Shown: positions 33,581-43,440 of the stretch, piece by piece
Numbering within the stretch: position 1 is the first letter of the stretch
Layout: each line of letters begins with the position of its first letter
Notes under the pieces: generated by a model
Told to the model about the DNA's origin: nothing
Database searches by the model: none
What the model saw: the letters and a program-made list of their open reading frames with translations, nothing else
Source of the DNA: Artemia franciscana
Lineage: Eukaryota; Arthropoda; Branchiopoda; Anostraca; Artemiidae
Reading direction: 5' to 3'
DNA length: 64,000 nt
Assembly: GCF_032884065.1 (NCBI RefSeq)
Contig: NC_088868.1
Coordinates: 34,002,890-34,066,889, forward strand
Program-made: the position numbers and the translations under genes

Positions 33581-36575
33581 TACAGCACCAAACCGCCTGA
33601 GGCAAACACGGCTTCGCACGCTCATTCTCCAACATAATCTATTCAAGGCCTCCCTCTTTACACCCTCCCAGGAAGTTCACATTCCTTTAAATCTTTATTT
33701 ATGACATCCTCCCAACCCAGACAAGGGTGACCTGCTTTCCGTGTAGCCCCAGACGGTTGGCCAAAAAGGGCAATCTGTCATCCTTCATCCGCAGAACGTG
33801 GCCTAGCTATCTCAACCTTTCTTTCATTATAGCCCGAGAAAGCGGGATTGAACCATATTTTTCGTACAGCCTATTGTTTGAAATACGGTCAGTCAGCCGA
33901 GTGCCCAAAACAATCCGTAAGCAATTTCTCTAGAAAACATCTAGTAAATTTTCATCTGCTTTTTGAAGCGACCATGCTTAAGAGCCATATTTGACCACTG
34001 TCATCACTACAGCTTCCAATATTCTAATCTTGGTTTGCAGACTTATCTTTCTATTGTTCCAAACTTTTTTTAACTGTGAAAAAACACCCTGAGCCTTAGC
34101 TATTCTACTTTTAACATCTTCACTGCTCCCACCATCTTTACTAATAATACTACCAAGTTAAGTGAAGCTGTCCACCTTATCAATCTTTTGTTACCCAACG
34201 TCACCTTTTCATCTTCACTTATTCGTAGCCTAAGGGACAGACTTCTTCACATTAATTTTCAACCCTATTCTAGCACCATGAACTCGCAAAACCTTTAAAA
34301 ATTCATTCATTTTGCTCACACTTTCATCTAATATGCTTAAATCATCAGCATAATCTAAGTCCAGGAGCGTTTTCCTCCCCATTTGATTCCGTGATCTCCA
34401 ATTGCCTTTCCTGTGCTCCTTAAAACGAATTCCATCAAAATGATCCATATAAAGGGGGATAGAGCACAACCCTGCTTAACTCCTGATTTAATACAAAACC
34501 AGTTGCTAACCTCATTTCCTACCTTAACCGCAGCAGTATTATTCTTGTACATAGCACAAATCACTTTAAGGTATTTTCTGGTATACCATATAAGTATAAA
34601 CCTTTGCTAACGCTCTTCTATCAACAGAATCGAAAGCTTGCTCATAATCGATAAAACTGAGGACCAAAGGTGTTTGACAACGAAGGGACTTCTCAATTAT
34701 TAACCTAAGAGTGAAAACTTGGTCGACACATCCTCTACCTTTTCTGAAACCGCACTGTTCTTCCCTTAAAACTTTGTCTACAGCATCTCTCAGTCTAAAA
34801 AGCATCATATTACTCAGTAATTTGCTACCTACAGAGACCAGACTAATGCCTCGATAATTATGACACTCACTCTTGTCACCTTTCTTATACAGTGGTTTAA
34901 TTAAGGTTTTCCAAAAATCATTAGGTACTTCCCCTTTTTCAAAAATCTTGTTCATAATCTTCAGTAGCTTATTCCTAACCTCAGAGCCACCATATTTAAG
35001 AAACTCATTTATCACACTATCAGCAACTGGCTTATTATTTTTAATTTTTTTAGTACTGTTGCTAATTCTTCCTCACTAAACAAATCTTCCTTCACATCCA
35101 AGGTATCACAAACTTTTCATTTTCATCTATATCTTTTCCTGCAACTGTATCTCAGTTTAGCACATTCTCAAAATGTTCCACCCATCTTTCTTTAACTATT
35201 TCCTTATCACTAATTGTGGCCCCATTTCTATCTTTAACTGGGACTAGTCCGGATTGACAACTCACTTTCAATTTATTAACATGCCAGTATAATATTTTAC
35301 TATTATGCCGTCTAGTTGCATCTTCCAGATCCTCAGCAATTCTATCCATGGCCTCCACTTAACATCTCCTTAGTTCATATTTTAATGCTTTCTCCACTTT
35401 CTTTACATTCCTTTTGTTTTCATACAACCTATCACTCAGATAATTCTTGTACAAAACCCTTCTACTCTCTATTAAACCTAAAGCTTTTTCACTAATATTC
35501 CTAGTTGCAGTCTTAGCACTCTTCCTTAAGTCACCATCAGCAACTTCACAAATTGTTTTTCTAAAACTCTTCCATCCATCTTCTGCATTGTCAAATTTTA
35601 AACTCTCAAGTTTAGTATTCAACTGTTCCATGAAGTTTTTCTCAAATTTTCATCCTGGAGTCTACCAACATTATAACTTTCCAGGAGGTAGTTACCCTTC
35701 CAAAATTTCAGCTTTAAATTAACCTTAGACAATACTAGATGGTGATCTTTACTTTTAACATCAATAACAACACTCCTATACACCCTAGTATCTTGTATTG
35801 TTCCTGCCAGTCTTCGGTTTACAATAACATAATCAATAAGGTTTGCTGTCTTACCATCACGGGAATACCATGTCAACTTATGGGCCATTTTGTGACCAAA
35901 CACTGTATTGGTTATAACTAGGTTGTTATACCTACAAAATAGCAAAAGTCTATAGCCATTACTGTTTTCTTTTCCTAGACCAAATTTACCTAGGCTAGAA
36001 TACCATCTATCCCTATTTCTACCAACCTGGGCTTTAAAATCTCCTAGCAAAAACGCCATATTTCTACCTGGTACCCTGTCTATTTGCTCCTGTAACTGTA
36101 AGTAAAATTCATCTGAGTCACTAGTATCTCCATCAGTTGGTTCAACAGGGGCATATACTACTATAACTGATACCCTGAACTTTTTAGTCATAAAATGAGC
36201 AATTAGTATTATATTATTAATACCTTCCCAGCCTAAACAAGACTTGGCAGCTTCCTTATTCATCATGAGCCCTACTCCCTGTATATGTACCCCATCATTC
36301 CTGCCTGATTAAACAAATTCTATGTCACCTAATTTCATGCTTCCTACCCCTGGGATATGAGTTTCTGAAACTCCTAATAAATCCAGTTCAAACCACCTGG
36401 ATTTGTCAGTCAAAATGTCAATGCGATAATCAGTTTTTAACGTTGTAACATTCCAAGTTCCAATTTTTATGTTCTTTAAATCTTTGAAATTATTTTGGCC
36501 TCAGGAAAAGCAATGATCCCGGATACCAGTGCAGAACAGGGACCAACATATCTTCTCAAGTCTAAACTGAAGCAC
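33580..36575 (-). pseudogene. RTE-type LINE, copy 3 (nearly full length, best preserved)
   Basis: Minus strand, 5' end near 36575. Endonuclease: IGTWNVTTL (36465), LLGVSETHIPGVGSMKL (36380), an open stretch from 36266 with VVYAPVEPTDGD, FLLGDFKAQVGRNRDRW (36050), LTWYSRDGKTANLIDYVIVN (35880) and DHHLV (35740). Linker 35640-35150. RT: PLYKKGDKSECHNYRGISL (34910), GFRKGRGCVDQVF (34745), motif A FIDYEQAFDSVDRRAL (34660), motif B GVKQGCALSPFIW (34480), motif C LDLDYADDLSILDES (34362-34320), LKINVKK (34260). The tail is TYLG... to about 33600. About four frameshifts and a few stops (for example after EFV near 36310). The endonuclease resembles CFDP2-like proteins, hence the RTE/BovB-like call. Confidence 0.85.
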
Positions 36576-37155
36576 TTAAGCCTGCTTAGAACCTGACAAC
36601 AAGAAGTCCCTGGGACTTAAAACGGTAAAAACGGTAAAGTTTGAAAATAGCAGCTCTTCAGAAGGGAACATGCTAGAGTAAAAATAGATACATTTTCAGA
36701 TCACCAATCTAATGTTTATTTTCACTGTTTTATTTGTGTTCTTGACAATTCATCCCCAGCCCCCCTCCCACCTCTAATAGTCTCATATAGCCTTAAGGTA
36801 TGTAGAAATAGCTAACATAATATTTGATGAAAACCTGATTCTAAAACAGATAAAAATGGGAAAAACAAAGAAATATAATTTGTTGATACTTGCTGTTGTA
36901 TATCATAAAGTTAGAGATACACAATTTTTAGGTTAGTTTTTTTTTGAATAGTCTGGTGCTATATGAGGATATTAGAAAAGGACTGGGGATGGATTGTCAA
37001 ATAAAGTATAAAAAAAAACTACAAAAATGAGCATAAAATTAGCAATCTAAAATGTGTCTCTTTTTGTTTTAGGGTGTCTTCTTACAATCAGGGAAGGAGG
37101 GTATTTTTAGGGGAATGATTATTCTGTGTAAAAAGAGCATAAAAAAGGAATCGAA
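36576..37155. other. No recognised gene
   Basis: AT-rich spacer between the RTE-type LINE start and an inverted repeat. Confidence 0.4.
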
Positions 37156-37580
37156 ATGAAAAAAAATCTCAAAGAAAAGAGAAACAAGGATAATAACAGC
37201 TAGTAAAAAAACAGACAAAAACCTATCCAAAAATCTGGTCAAGACTTCCAATCAACCATCCTCAGTGCAGAATTTAAAAAAAAATGAAGATAAAAGTCAA
37301 ACGACAATATAAAAACAAAGTGTATAGCCTGTGTGGTCTCAAAAATTACTTACAAAAGGAGTCAAGTAGTGAATTCACCTTGTCCCTATGTCAGTTATGG
37401 AATTCGTTTTAGCCTTTGTCTTGAAGTTTGGTTTTTATATTGTTCTTTGTACTTTTTTCTTATTCTGCACTGAGGACAGTTGATGGGAGGTCTCAACTCA
37501 AATATTTACATAGTTTTTCTTCTGATTTTCACTGGCTGTTATTGTCTCTGTTTCTATCTTCTTTACAATTTCTTTATTTT
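37155..37580. mobile_element. Inverted-repeat (foldback) element
   Basis: The left arm (about 37155-37320) pairs with the right arm (about 37425-37580). For example, AACCATCCTCAGTGCAGAAT (37254) is the inverse of ATTCTGCACTGAGGACAGTT. The loop segment (37330-37400, TGGTCTCAAAAATTACTTAC...) is repeated directly at about 37597-37670. Non-coding. Confidence 0.65.
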
Positions 37581-37679
37581 GTCATGATTAGCCAGCATGG
37601 TCTCCAAAATTATTTATAAAGGGAATCAAACAGTGAGCTCACCTTGTCCTTATGTCAATTATAGAATTATAGAAAACAA

Positions 37680-37987
37680 AATAAACAGAAAAAGCACAAA
37701 TTTGGAACAAACTACTATGCAGGTATGTTTTAAGAGAAAAACTGGTTTCATAGCCACAAAGACAAAACTCAATTTAGTTTGCTATGCATAGTGATAGAAG
37801 ATAGTGTCTGAACATGGATATTGAAATGAAGATTTGGGATTTGCTAAAAACTGAAAAAGAGGCATTTATATTTTTCCAGGATAAGGGGTTGTTGCCCACA
37901 GCAAAACAGTGCATCAATAGACACAACATAACTTTATACTCTTACAAGAAGGAATGCATAGTGATAAATTATACCTAACCTAGTCTA
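37680..37987. other. No recognised gene; flank of the R1-like insertion
   Basis: AT-rich. Its end, ACCTAACCTAGTCTA next to the target-site duplication, is similar to degenerate TTAGG-type sequence. Confidence 0.4.
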
Positions 37988-38006
37988 ACTTCACTCATTG
38001 AGCATG
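37988..38006. repeat. Left target-site duplication of the R1-like LINE
   Basis: ACTTCACTCATTGAGCATG, identical to 42932-42950. A 19-bp perfect direct repeat exactly bracketing the LINE, as made by target-primed reverse transcription. Confidence 0.9.
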
Positions 38007-38308
38007 ATGAATTTATTTAGTGATTCAACTTACAAAAAGTATTTCACTTTCTATTCTAAAGCTAAACACTATGGACAAAAAGAAAAAGAAAAAAAAAAAA
38101 AAAAAAAAAAAATTAGCCTTACGGCATTTCACGACTAACAAAGAGACAAAACTAAACATCTAAAATAAACTACAAAACACATAATTTTGTACATACAATC
38201 TAACTAAACAAGAGAAAACAAAAACAAAAGGACAAACTAAATAATACACAATGAATTCCGTTATCAGACATAAAAAAAAAATCCACATATTTTTTTTTAA
38301 AAATAAGA

Positions 38309-41300
38309 TTATAACCCCAAATCCAAACGTTTAGTTTTTCTTATGTATTTCAGTAAAATATTTCTAACATTCCTAAATTTAAAAATCAAATCAAGATTAA
38401 ACGGAAAAGGAACATTGATACTATTAAGGTGAAATATTAATTCTAAACGTTCACGAGCATAAATAGGGCACTCAAAAAGAAAATGGGAACAAGTTTCATT
38501 TACACCGCAAAGGCACAACTCCGTATCAATTTTGTTTATTCGGTGAAGAAAGAAATTTAGCCTGCAATGACCCGTAATAATCTGCGTTAGATGGTAGGAG
38601 GGCTGAACTTTGCAAACAGCTAATAAATCTTCTGTTGAAGCAAAAAAGCGAATTGACCAAGAACTAACTTTATTCTTAAATTCTTCATACCATCGTCCGT
38701 AAAGTATATTTTTCAATGCCTTTCTATTAATATGAAAGGTTGAAGTATGGATTTCTCGTACTGTCGAAAGGCCTAAGATATCTACTAATGATTCATCAGT
38801 GAAAGTACTATGATTGGATGAGCGTTTAGAAAGGGGGAATTCAGGAGAAGTGAAATTTGGCCAGTGACTTGGACGGCCTTTTTTCGCATAGCGCAATGTC
38901 GCTAGCTCAGTCGCTCGGAAAGAAATTGGCAGTACCCCAGCAATGGCCGTAATTACGTCATTTTGGGCAGAACGGAAAGATTTTGAGATTATTATCATTG
39001 AAGTTCTTTGAGCAGACTGTAGCATTTGTAAAATATTTTTCTTTCTAAGAGCTGAAAACCAAACTGATACCCCATACAAAATTGTACTTTCTATAACTGA
39101 TTTATATAATTTTCTTAAAGCTTGTGGTTTGAGACCCCATGTCATCTTCGCTGCACAAAGGAGTCTCGTCGAATACTGCTTTGCAGCAGTAACTCGGGAA
39201 GAGACATGATCAGTCCATAAAAGTTTCCTATCTAAAATAATTCCTAAGTAACGGACTTTTTGTTGTATATTAATTTTTTCTCCTCCAAAAAAAAGATTTA
39301 CAACAGGAACTTTGTGTTTGTTTGTGAACAATACAGCTTCTGTTTTACGTTGGTCGAAAGTAAGTTTGTTTTCTGCAGCCCACACTTCAAACTTCTGAAA
39401 TATTTTTTCCGCCAAATTTTCTAAAAACAGAATATTTTTACCTGTTAAAATTACAGTGACATCGTCAGCATATGCCTGAATCGTACAATTTTCACCAAAA
39501 TCCATTTCTAAAAGGTCATTTATGTTGATTAACCATAAAAAAGGAGACAAAATTGATCCTTGCGGACAAGACTTTTCCAACTTCCGGGATACATCTTTTC
39601 CATATGATACCGTCCTATCTGATAAAAAACTTTTCACTAATCTTAACAATTGAGTTGGGCATTTCTTATCCTTGAGCTTTTTTAAAATACCTGGATGCCA
39701 TGCATTGTCGAATGCTCCTTTAATGTCAAAAAAAAGGCAAAGTGTGAATTTCTTTTCCTCTTTATTTTTCTCAATAACGCTTACCATATTGTCAACTGCA
39801 TCTATTGTACTTTTACCCTTGCAAAACCCAAATTGTCTTTTAGAAACCCAACAATTATCCAAACTAAGTTTATCTAATCTATTCATAATAATCCGTTCAA
39901 AAATTTTTCCGATGTTTGACAACAAGCTAATCGGGCGATAAGAACCGGGGTTACCATCATTAGTTTTCCCTTTTTTAAGAATTACTATAATATTTGCTTG
40001 TTTCCAAAGGACAGGAAAATATGATGTCTTTAGGCAACTATTAAAAAGCTTCAACAAAGTAGGTGATAAAACATTAATATTTTTCTTTATAGTAAAATTC
40101 ATTATACCATCAGGTCCCGGAGCCTTCATGGGTTTGATCGACTTAATAACATCCTGTAAAATTTCCATGGTAATAGGTTCCATTTTATCCTGATTTTCAC
40201 TAGAGATATTTTCTGTTTCATTTCTTATCAACTTTTGAGCAACACTGTCATTAGAATTATCATCTGACGAAAACCATTTACCTAGAAGTTGTTCTCCAGC
40301 CTCTTTAGGTGAATCTGTCATCGACCCATCTTGTTTTAAAATATGAACTGGGAGAGTTGCAGAGCCTTTTAACTTGCAAATTTTATTTATAGTGTTCCAA
40401 GGGTCCAAACTAGCTTTTTCTTCGCAGAACTTTTTCCAATCTTCCTTTTTCGCTGCCAAAATTTTCGTTTTATAATCTAGATGTGTTTGATTCTTTATTT
40501 GCTCGCTTTCAACGGTACCAAGTCTCTTATAGACCCTTTGAGCATGTCTGTACTTCTTTCTTAAATCTGTCAAATCTTGGTTCCACCACCTTGCATATTT
40601 GCTTTGTTTGTGACTATTTTTAAGAGGGGTCGATTCCTTAGTTGCTTTTTGCATTAAATTCTTAATTTCATTAGCAGCACAATCAATTTCCTCCACCGAG
40701 GACATAGGTAGAGAATAAATGTCATCGATTCCACGTAATAAAGTAGCACTAAAAGTATCCCATTTAGTTTTCTTATAAATGTATCTTGGCTCTTCAGTCT
40801 CAAATATGGGGAAATTAAACTCCAAAGTAAATAAAATATACGAGTGATCCGAAAGAGAAGGGTATTCATCAAGAACTTTCCAACACCTTACACTTTGAAC
40901 AAGATTAGTACCTACAGCAGTAACGTCTGGGCTAGTTGTATTGCGTAGCCCATACGTTGTCTCACTAGGATCATTCACTACTAACAATGATTTACTAGCA
41001 AAAAAATCTTCAAGCTCCTTGCCTTTCTTGTCAGTTTGACTGTTACTCAGCCACAAAGGGCTTTTAGCGTTAAAATCCCCCCCAACAACGTAATTAGCAA
41101 AATGTCTGACCTTGTCTAAACAACTGATATTATCTGTCAATCGCTGCACCGAAGGAGGACAATATACCAAACAGAATGTCAAAGTTCTACTGTTCAAATA
41201 AACTGAAACTGTCACACATTCATTAGACGAGAGGTTATGGTGTACGTCAGCTTTTAGACTATTTTTCACTAATACGGCAGCACAAAAAAATTTCTTATCT

Positions 41301-41512
41301 GTGTCAATTTTAGAGAAACACTTGTAACTATATGGAACACATGATATTTTACAGAATTTATTTACATACGGTTCTTGCAACAGAACTATATCCGGTTTCA
41401 GTTCTTCTATTGTTTTTTGCAACTGTAGGGCTGCTGAATAAGAATGTTGCAAATTAATTTGAAGCACTGTTAAGTTATTCTTATCAATATTCACATCTCG
41501 AGATTGAGTCAA
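38309..41512 (-). CDS. R1-like LINE ORF2: APE endonuclease plus reverse transcriptase
   Basis: Uninterrupted 1067-codon frame that makes and integrates the DNA copy of the element by target-primed reverse transcription. Endonuclease (about 12-235): LTVLQINLQHSYSAALQLQ, LLQEPYV (catalytic Glu), VGGDFNAKSPLW, LSDHSYILF. RT (about 460-750): MKAPGPDGIMNFT, PGSYRPISLLSNIGKIFERI, QFGFCKGKST, motif A FFDIKGAFDNAWH (about 595), motif B CPQGSILSPFLW, motif C AYADDVTVILTG (about 680), RYLGIILDRKLLW. C-terminal Cys-His motif CLCG...CSHFLFEC (about 1015-1030), as in R1 and Jockey types. All catalytic residues are present. The frame begins with TTG, not ATG: the ORF1 stop TGA overlaps it as TTGA. With no ATG near the start, translation would need coupling at TTG or a frameshift. 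No RNase H domain seen. Confidence 0.9.
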   Translation of the reverse strand: MTQSRDVNIDKNNLTVLQINLQHSYSAALQLQKTIEELKPDIVLLQEPYVNKFCKISCVPYSYKCFSKIDTDKKFFCAAVLVKNSLKADVHHNLSSNECVTVSVYLNSRTLTFCLVYCPPSVQRLTDNISCLDKVRHFANYVVGGDFNAKSPLWLSNSQTDKKGKELEDFFASKSLLVVNDPSETTYGLRNTTSPDVTAVGTNLVQSVRCWKVLDEYPSLSDHSYILFTLEFNFPIFETEEPRYIYKKTKWDTFSATLLRGIDDIYSLPMSSVEEIDCAANEIKNLMQKATKESTPLKNSHKQSKYARWWNQDLTDLRKKYRHAQRVYKRLGTVESEQIKNQTHLDYKTKILAAKKEDWKKFCEEKASLDPWNTINKICKLKGSATLPVHILKQDGSMTDSPKEAGEQLLGKWFSSDDNSNDSVAQKLIRNETENISSENQDKMEPITMEILQDVIKSIKPMKAPGPDGIMNFTIKKNINVLSPTLLKLFNSCLKTSYFPVLWKQANIIVILKKGKTNDGNPGSYRPISLLSNIGKIFERIIMNRLDKLSLDNCWVSKRQFGFCKGKSTIDAVDNMVSVIEKNKEEKKFTLCLFFDIKGAFDNAWHPGILKKLKDKKCPTQLLRLVKSFLSDRTVSYGKDVSRKLEKSCPQGSILSPFLWLININDLLEMDFGENCTIQAYADDVTVILTGKNILFLENLAEKIFQKFEVWAAENKLTFDQRKTEAVLFTNKHKVPVVNLFFGGEKINIQQKVRYLGIILDRKLLWTDHVSSRVTAAKQYSTRLLCAAKMTWGLKPQALRKLYKSVIESTILYGVSVWFSALRKKNILQMLQSAQRTSMIIISKSFRSAQNDVITAIAGVLPISFRATELATLRYAKKGRPSHWPNFTSPEFPLSKRSSNHSTFTDESLVDILGLSTVREIHTSTFHINRKALKNILYGRWYEEFKNKVSSWSIRFFASTEDLLAVCKVQPSYHLTQIITGHCRLNFFLHRINKIDTELCLCGVNETCSHFLFECPIYARERLELIFHLNSINVPFPFNLDLIFKFRNVRNILLKYIRKTKRLDLGL

Positions 41513-42630
41513 TTAAACTGGATATTATTCTTTAAACGAGCAGTTAACTTCTTTGCAACCGGGCATTTGCTTAACTCATAGGCAGCATGCCCATCTGACT
41601 TAAGTTTGTTTTTTTCGCAAGCCTGGCAATTTGGGCGGGACGAAAAGGACTTGTCGCAATTTTTATAAGTGTGCGGGCCCATGCACCATGAGCATACTTC
41701 GTCCGCTCTACAATCTGTCTTCCGATGACCGTATAAGCAACATTTGCTACATCTTATCAAGTGTACATAGTCGTCGCAAGAGGCAAGGATAAAACCGATC
41801 CGTAAGCCTCTTTGGGACAGTATAAATTGGCGGATCTTTGGACTCACTTCCACAACAACTTTCCTTTTCGACGCGTTTTCAAGAATGGTGATGATCCTGA
41901 AGCTTTCCCCTTCGTTGGCCATCCGCTGAATTTCTGGGTTACACTGCAGCAGGTATTTTTCACTTTCGTCTTTGACCTGAGGGGAGGGAGCCCCATTGAC
42001 TAACATTCTTGGAAAGTGCTTTTTCACCTCTTTCGGTTTGTACTTCGTGTCCGACACTTTCTCTGTCAGTACTGACATGGCTGCCTCTAGCTCCCTTTTC
42101 GACCCCAATTCCAAGATGACTCTACCTTCCTTCGCCAGAACAACTTTCTTCACGGAAAAATCGGAATTTTCTCCTTTGACAACTCTGCTGATTGATTCCG
42201 TAACTTGCATGGCTTCGTCAAAATTCATACGGTTTCGTTTTTCCACAGATACAGGCTCCAGAATCACAGAGAATGTTTCAGGACCCTTGAGCGCTTGGGC
42301 ATAAGACGCCTGCTGGGGTGCGGGTACATAAATCTGTCCATTTTTTTGCGATTTTATCCGCTCAAGCTCTTTCTGGAGATTCACAACTTCATTCAGACGG
42401 GAATTTTCGATTCGGAGGAGTTCAATGTTCTCTTCGATTGTTCGTTGGTGAAGATATTGGATTCTGCTGCATATTTGGGAGGCATTAAATTTGCCACCGG
42501 GGACTTTGAATGACCCTATTACGTCCTTCAACATATCCAGCAGCACTGCAACACTTTTTTCATTCATGACAGTAAGAGACTCCAACGATTCGTGATCAGA
42601 CGTCTCTAGGGACGATTTTACTTTGGACAT
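41509..42630 (-). CDS. R1-like LINE ORF1: Gag-like RNA-binding protein with zinc knuckles
   Basis: 373 codons from a true ATG at 42630 to TGA at 41509. Predicted to bind the element's RNA and form the ribonucleoprotein that ORF2 uses. About residues 70-115 are heptad-like and charged (EENIELLRIENSRLNEVVN, then LQKELERIKSQK), consistent with a coiled coil. The middle region (about 150-270) has RRM-like segments such as SFRIITILENASKRKVVVEV. The C-terminus has CSKCCLYGHRKTDC (a perfect CX2CX4HX4C knuckle), CSWCMGPHTYKNC (CX2CX3HX4C) and a third Cys/His cluster beginning CQACEKNK. No stops. Immediately followed by and overlapping ORF2. Confidence 0.9.
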   Translation of the reverse strand: MSKVKSSLETSDHESLESLTVMNEKSVAVLLDMLKDVIGSFKVPGGKFNASQICSRIQYLHQRTIEENIELLRIENSRLNEVVNLQKELERIKSQKNGQIYVPAPQQASYAQALKGPETFSVILEPVSVEKRNRMNFDEAMQVTESISRVVKGENSDFSVKKVVLAKEGRVILELGSKRELEAAMSVLTEKVSDTKYKPKEVKKHFPRMLVNGAPSPQVKDESEKYLLQCNPEIQRMANEGESFRIITILENASKRKVVVEVSPKIRQFILSQRGLRIGFILASCDDYVHLIRCSKCCLYGHRKTDCRADEVCSWCMGPHTYKNCDKSFSSRPNCQACEKNKLKSDGHAAYELSKCPVAKKLTARLKNNIQFN

Positions 42631-42931
42631 CTTCGAGTAACAAACTAGGTATCCCGATCACGGTATCCCGTTCACGGTTCAGCGTCTAAATGAACGCCAT
42701 CTATAATAACTGAAATTAGTAAGAATCTAATAATGTCAACGCCAAAAAAAAATGAGTTAATTATTTCAAAAGATAGCTTCAAACAAATGCCAACTTTATG
42801 GGCAGATCTTAGTAAGGTAGGTTTAACCTAGCCCACTTAAGCATCCACAGATACACTGTATCAGTCAATCCAAGAGAATCATTGTAATCCAAATTTAATA
42901 ATTTTCTCACTGTTTACATTCAGACAAACTT

Positions 42932-42950
42932 ACTTCACTCATTGAGCATG
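42932..42950. repeat. Right target-site duplication of the R1-like LINE
   Basis: ACTTCACTCATTGAGCATG, the second copy of the duplicated target. Confidence 0.9.
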
Positions 42951-43039
42951 TTCTGAATAATACACAAGTAACCAAATTTGTAACAACAAATTAGCTTTTT
43001 TATGGTACAATGTCCATTACCTTACTTACCATACAAATT

Positions 43040-43440
43040 ATTTGGGTAGGCTAATGTTTATATTAACAAATTATTCAGGGAGCTAAGAAATAAACTTTCT
43101 CTCACTCCTATATAGGCCTATCCTAATTCAGGGTAGGCTATATATTTGTGCATTAGGGGGGGGGGTTAAAGTTCCAACTTACCTCTATAGTCAGAATTAC
43201 ATCCTGAATTCAGTTTTAGTATTCATTTGAATAAGAAATGAACTTTATCACTATCCCCTAATTTGTAATTATATACCCTTAATTGGTATAGCCTATATAG
43301 GTGTGGGAGTAAGGTTTAGTTCCAATGCAAATAAGTACTAAATTTGGATTCATGATGCAATTCTGACTAAAAGGGTTGATTTGTTTCTTAGCTTCCTGAA
43401 TAGTCCATTGTCAGCCTATAAACATTACCCAAGTACTTAA
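43040..43440. mobile_element. Complex inverted-repeat (foldback) region
   Basis: GGGAGCTAAGAAATAAAC (43080) pairs with the inverse near 43390 (GTTTCTTAGCTTCC); TAGTCAGAATTACATCCTGAA (43190) pairs with the inverse near 43350; CTCCTATATAGGCCTATCC (43106) pairs with the inverse near 43290. The order of the blocks differs between the arms, so the palindrome was rearranged. It also has a G-run at 43157-43165. Non-coding. Confidence 0.5.

Larger units (their letters stand above)
38007..42931 (-). mobile_element. Complete R1-like two-ORF LINE (4925 bp)
   Basis: Bounded by a perfect 19-bp target-site duplication. On the minus strand: a 5' UTR of about 300 bp (42931-42631), ORF1, ORF2 and a 3' UTR of about 300 bp. 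The 3' end has AATAAA only 5 nt from its terminus (38012-38017) and no poly(A) tail. Both ORFs lack internal stops, so the element is young. The 5' UTR contains a 14-bp tandem, TATCCCGATCACGG then TATCCCGTTCACGG (in plus-strand reading, 42650-42677). The 3' UTR contains a run of 24 A on the plus strand (38089-38112), i.e. T24 in the sense direction. Classification as R1/LOA-like rests on the endonuclease start and the Cys-rich C-terminus. Confidence 0.88.

Noticed and set aside
39672-42513. Plus-strand open frames of 60-100 codons across the R1-like LINE
   Set aside because: Antisense to two long, motif-rich ORFs; no independent motifs.
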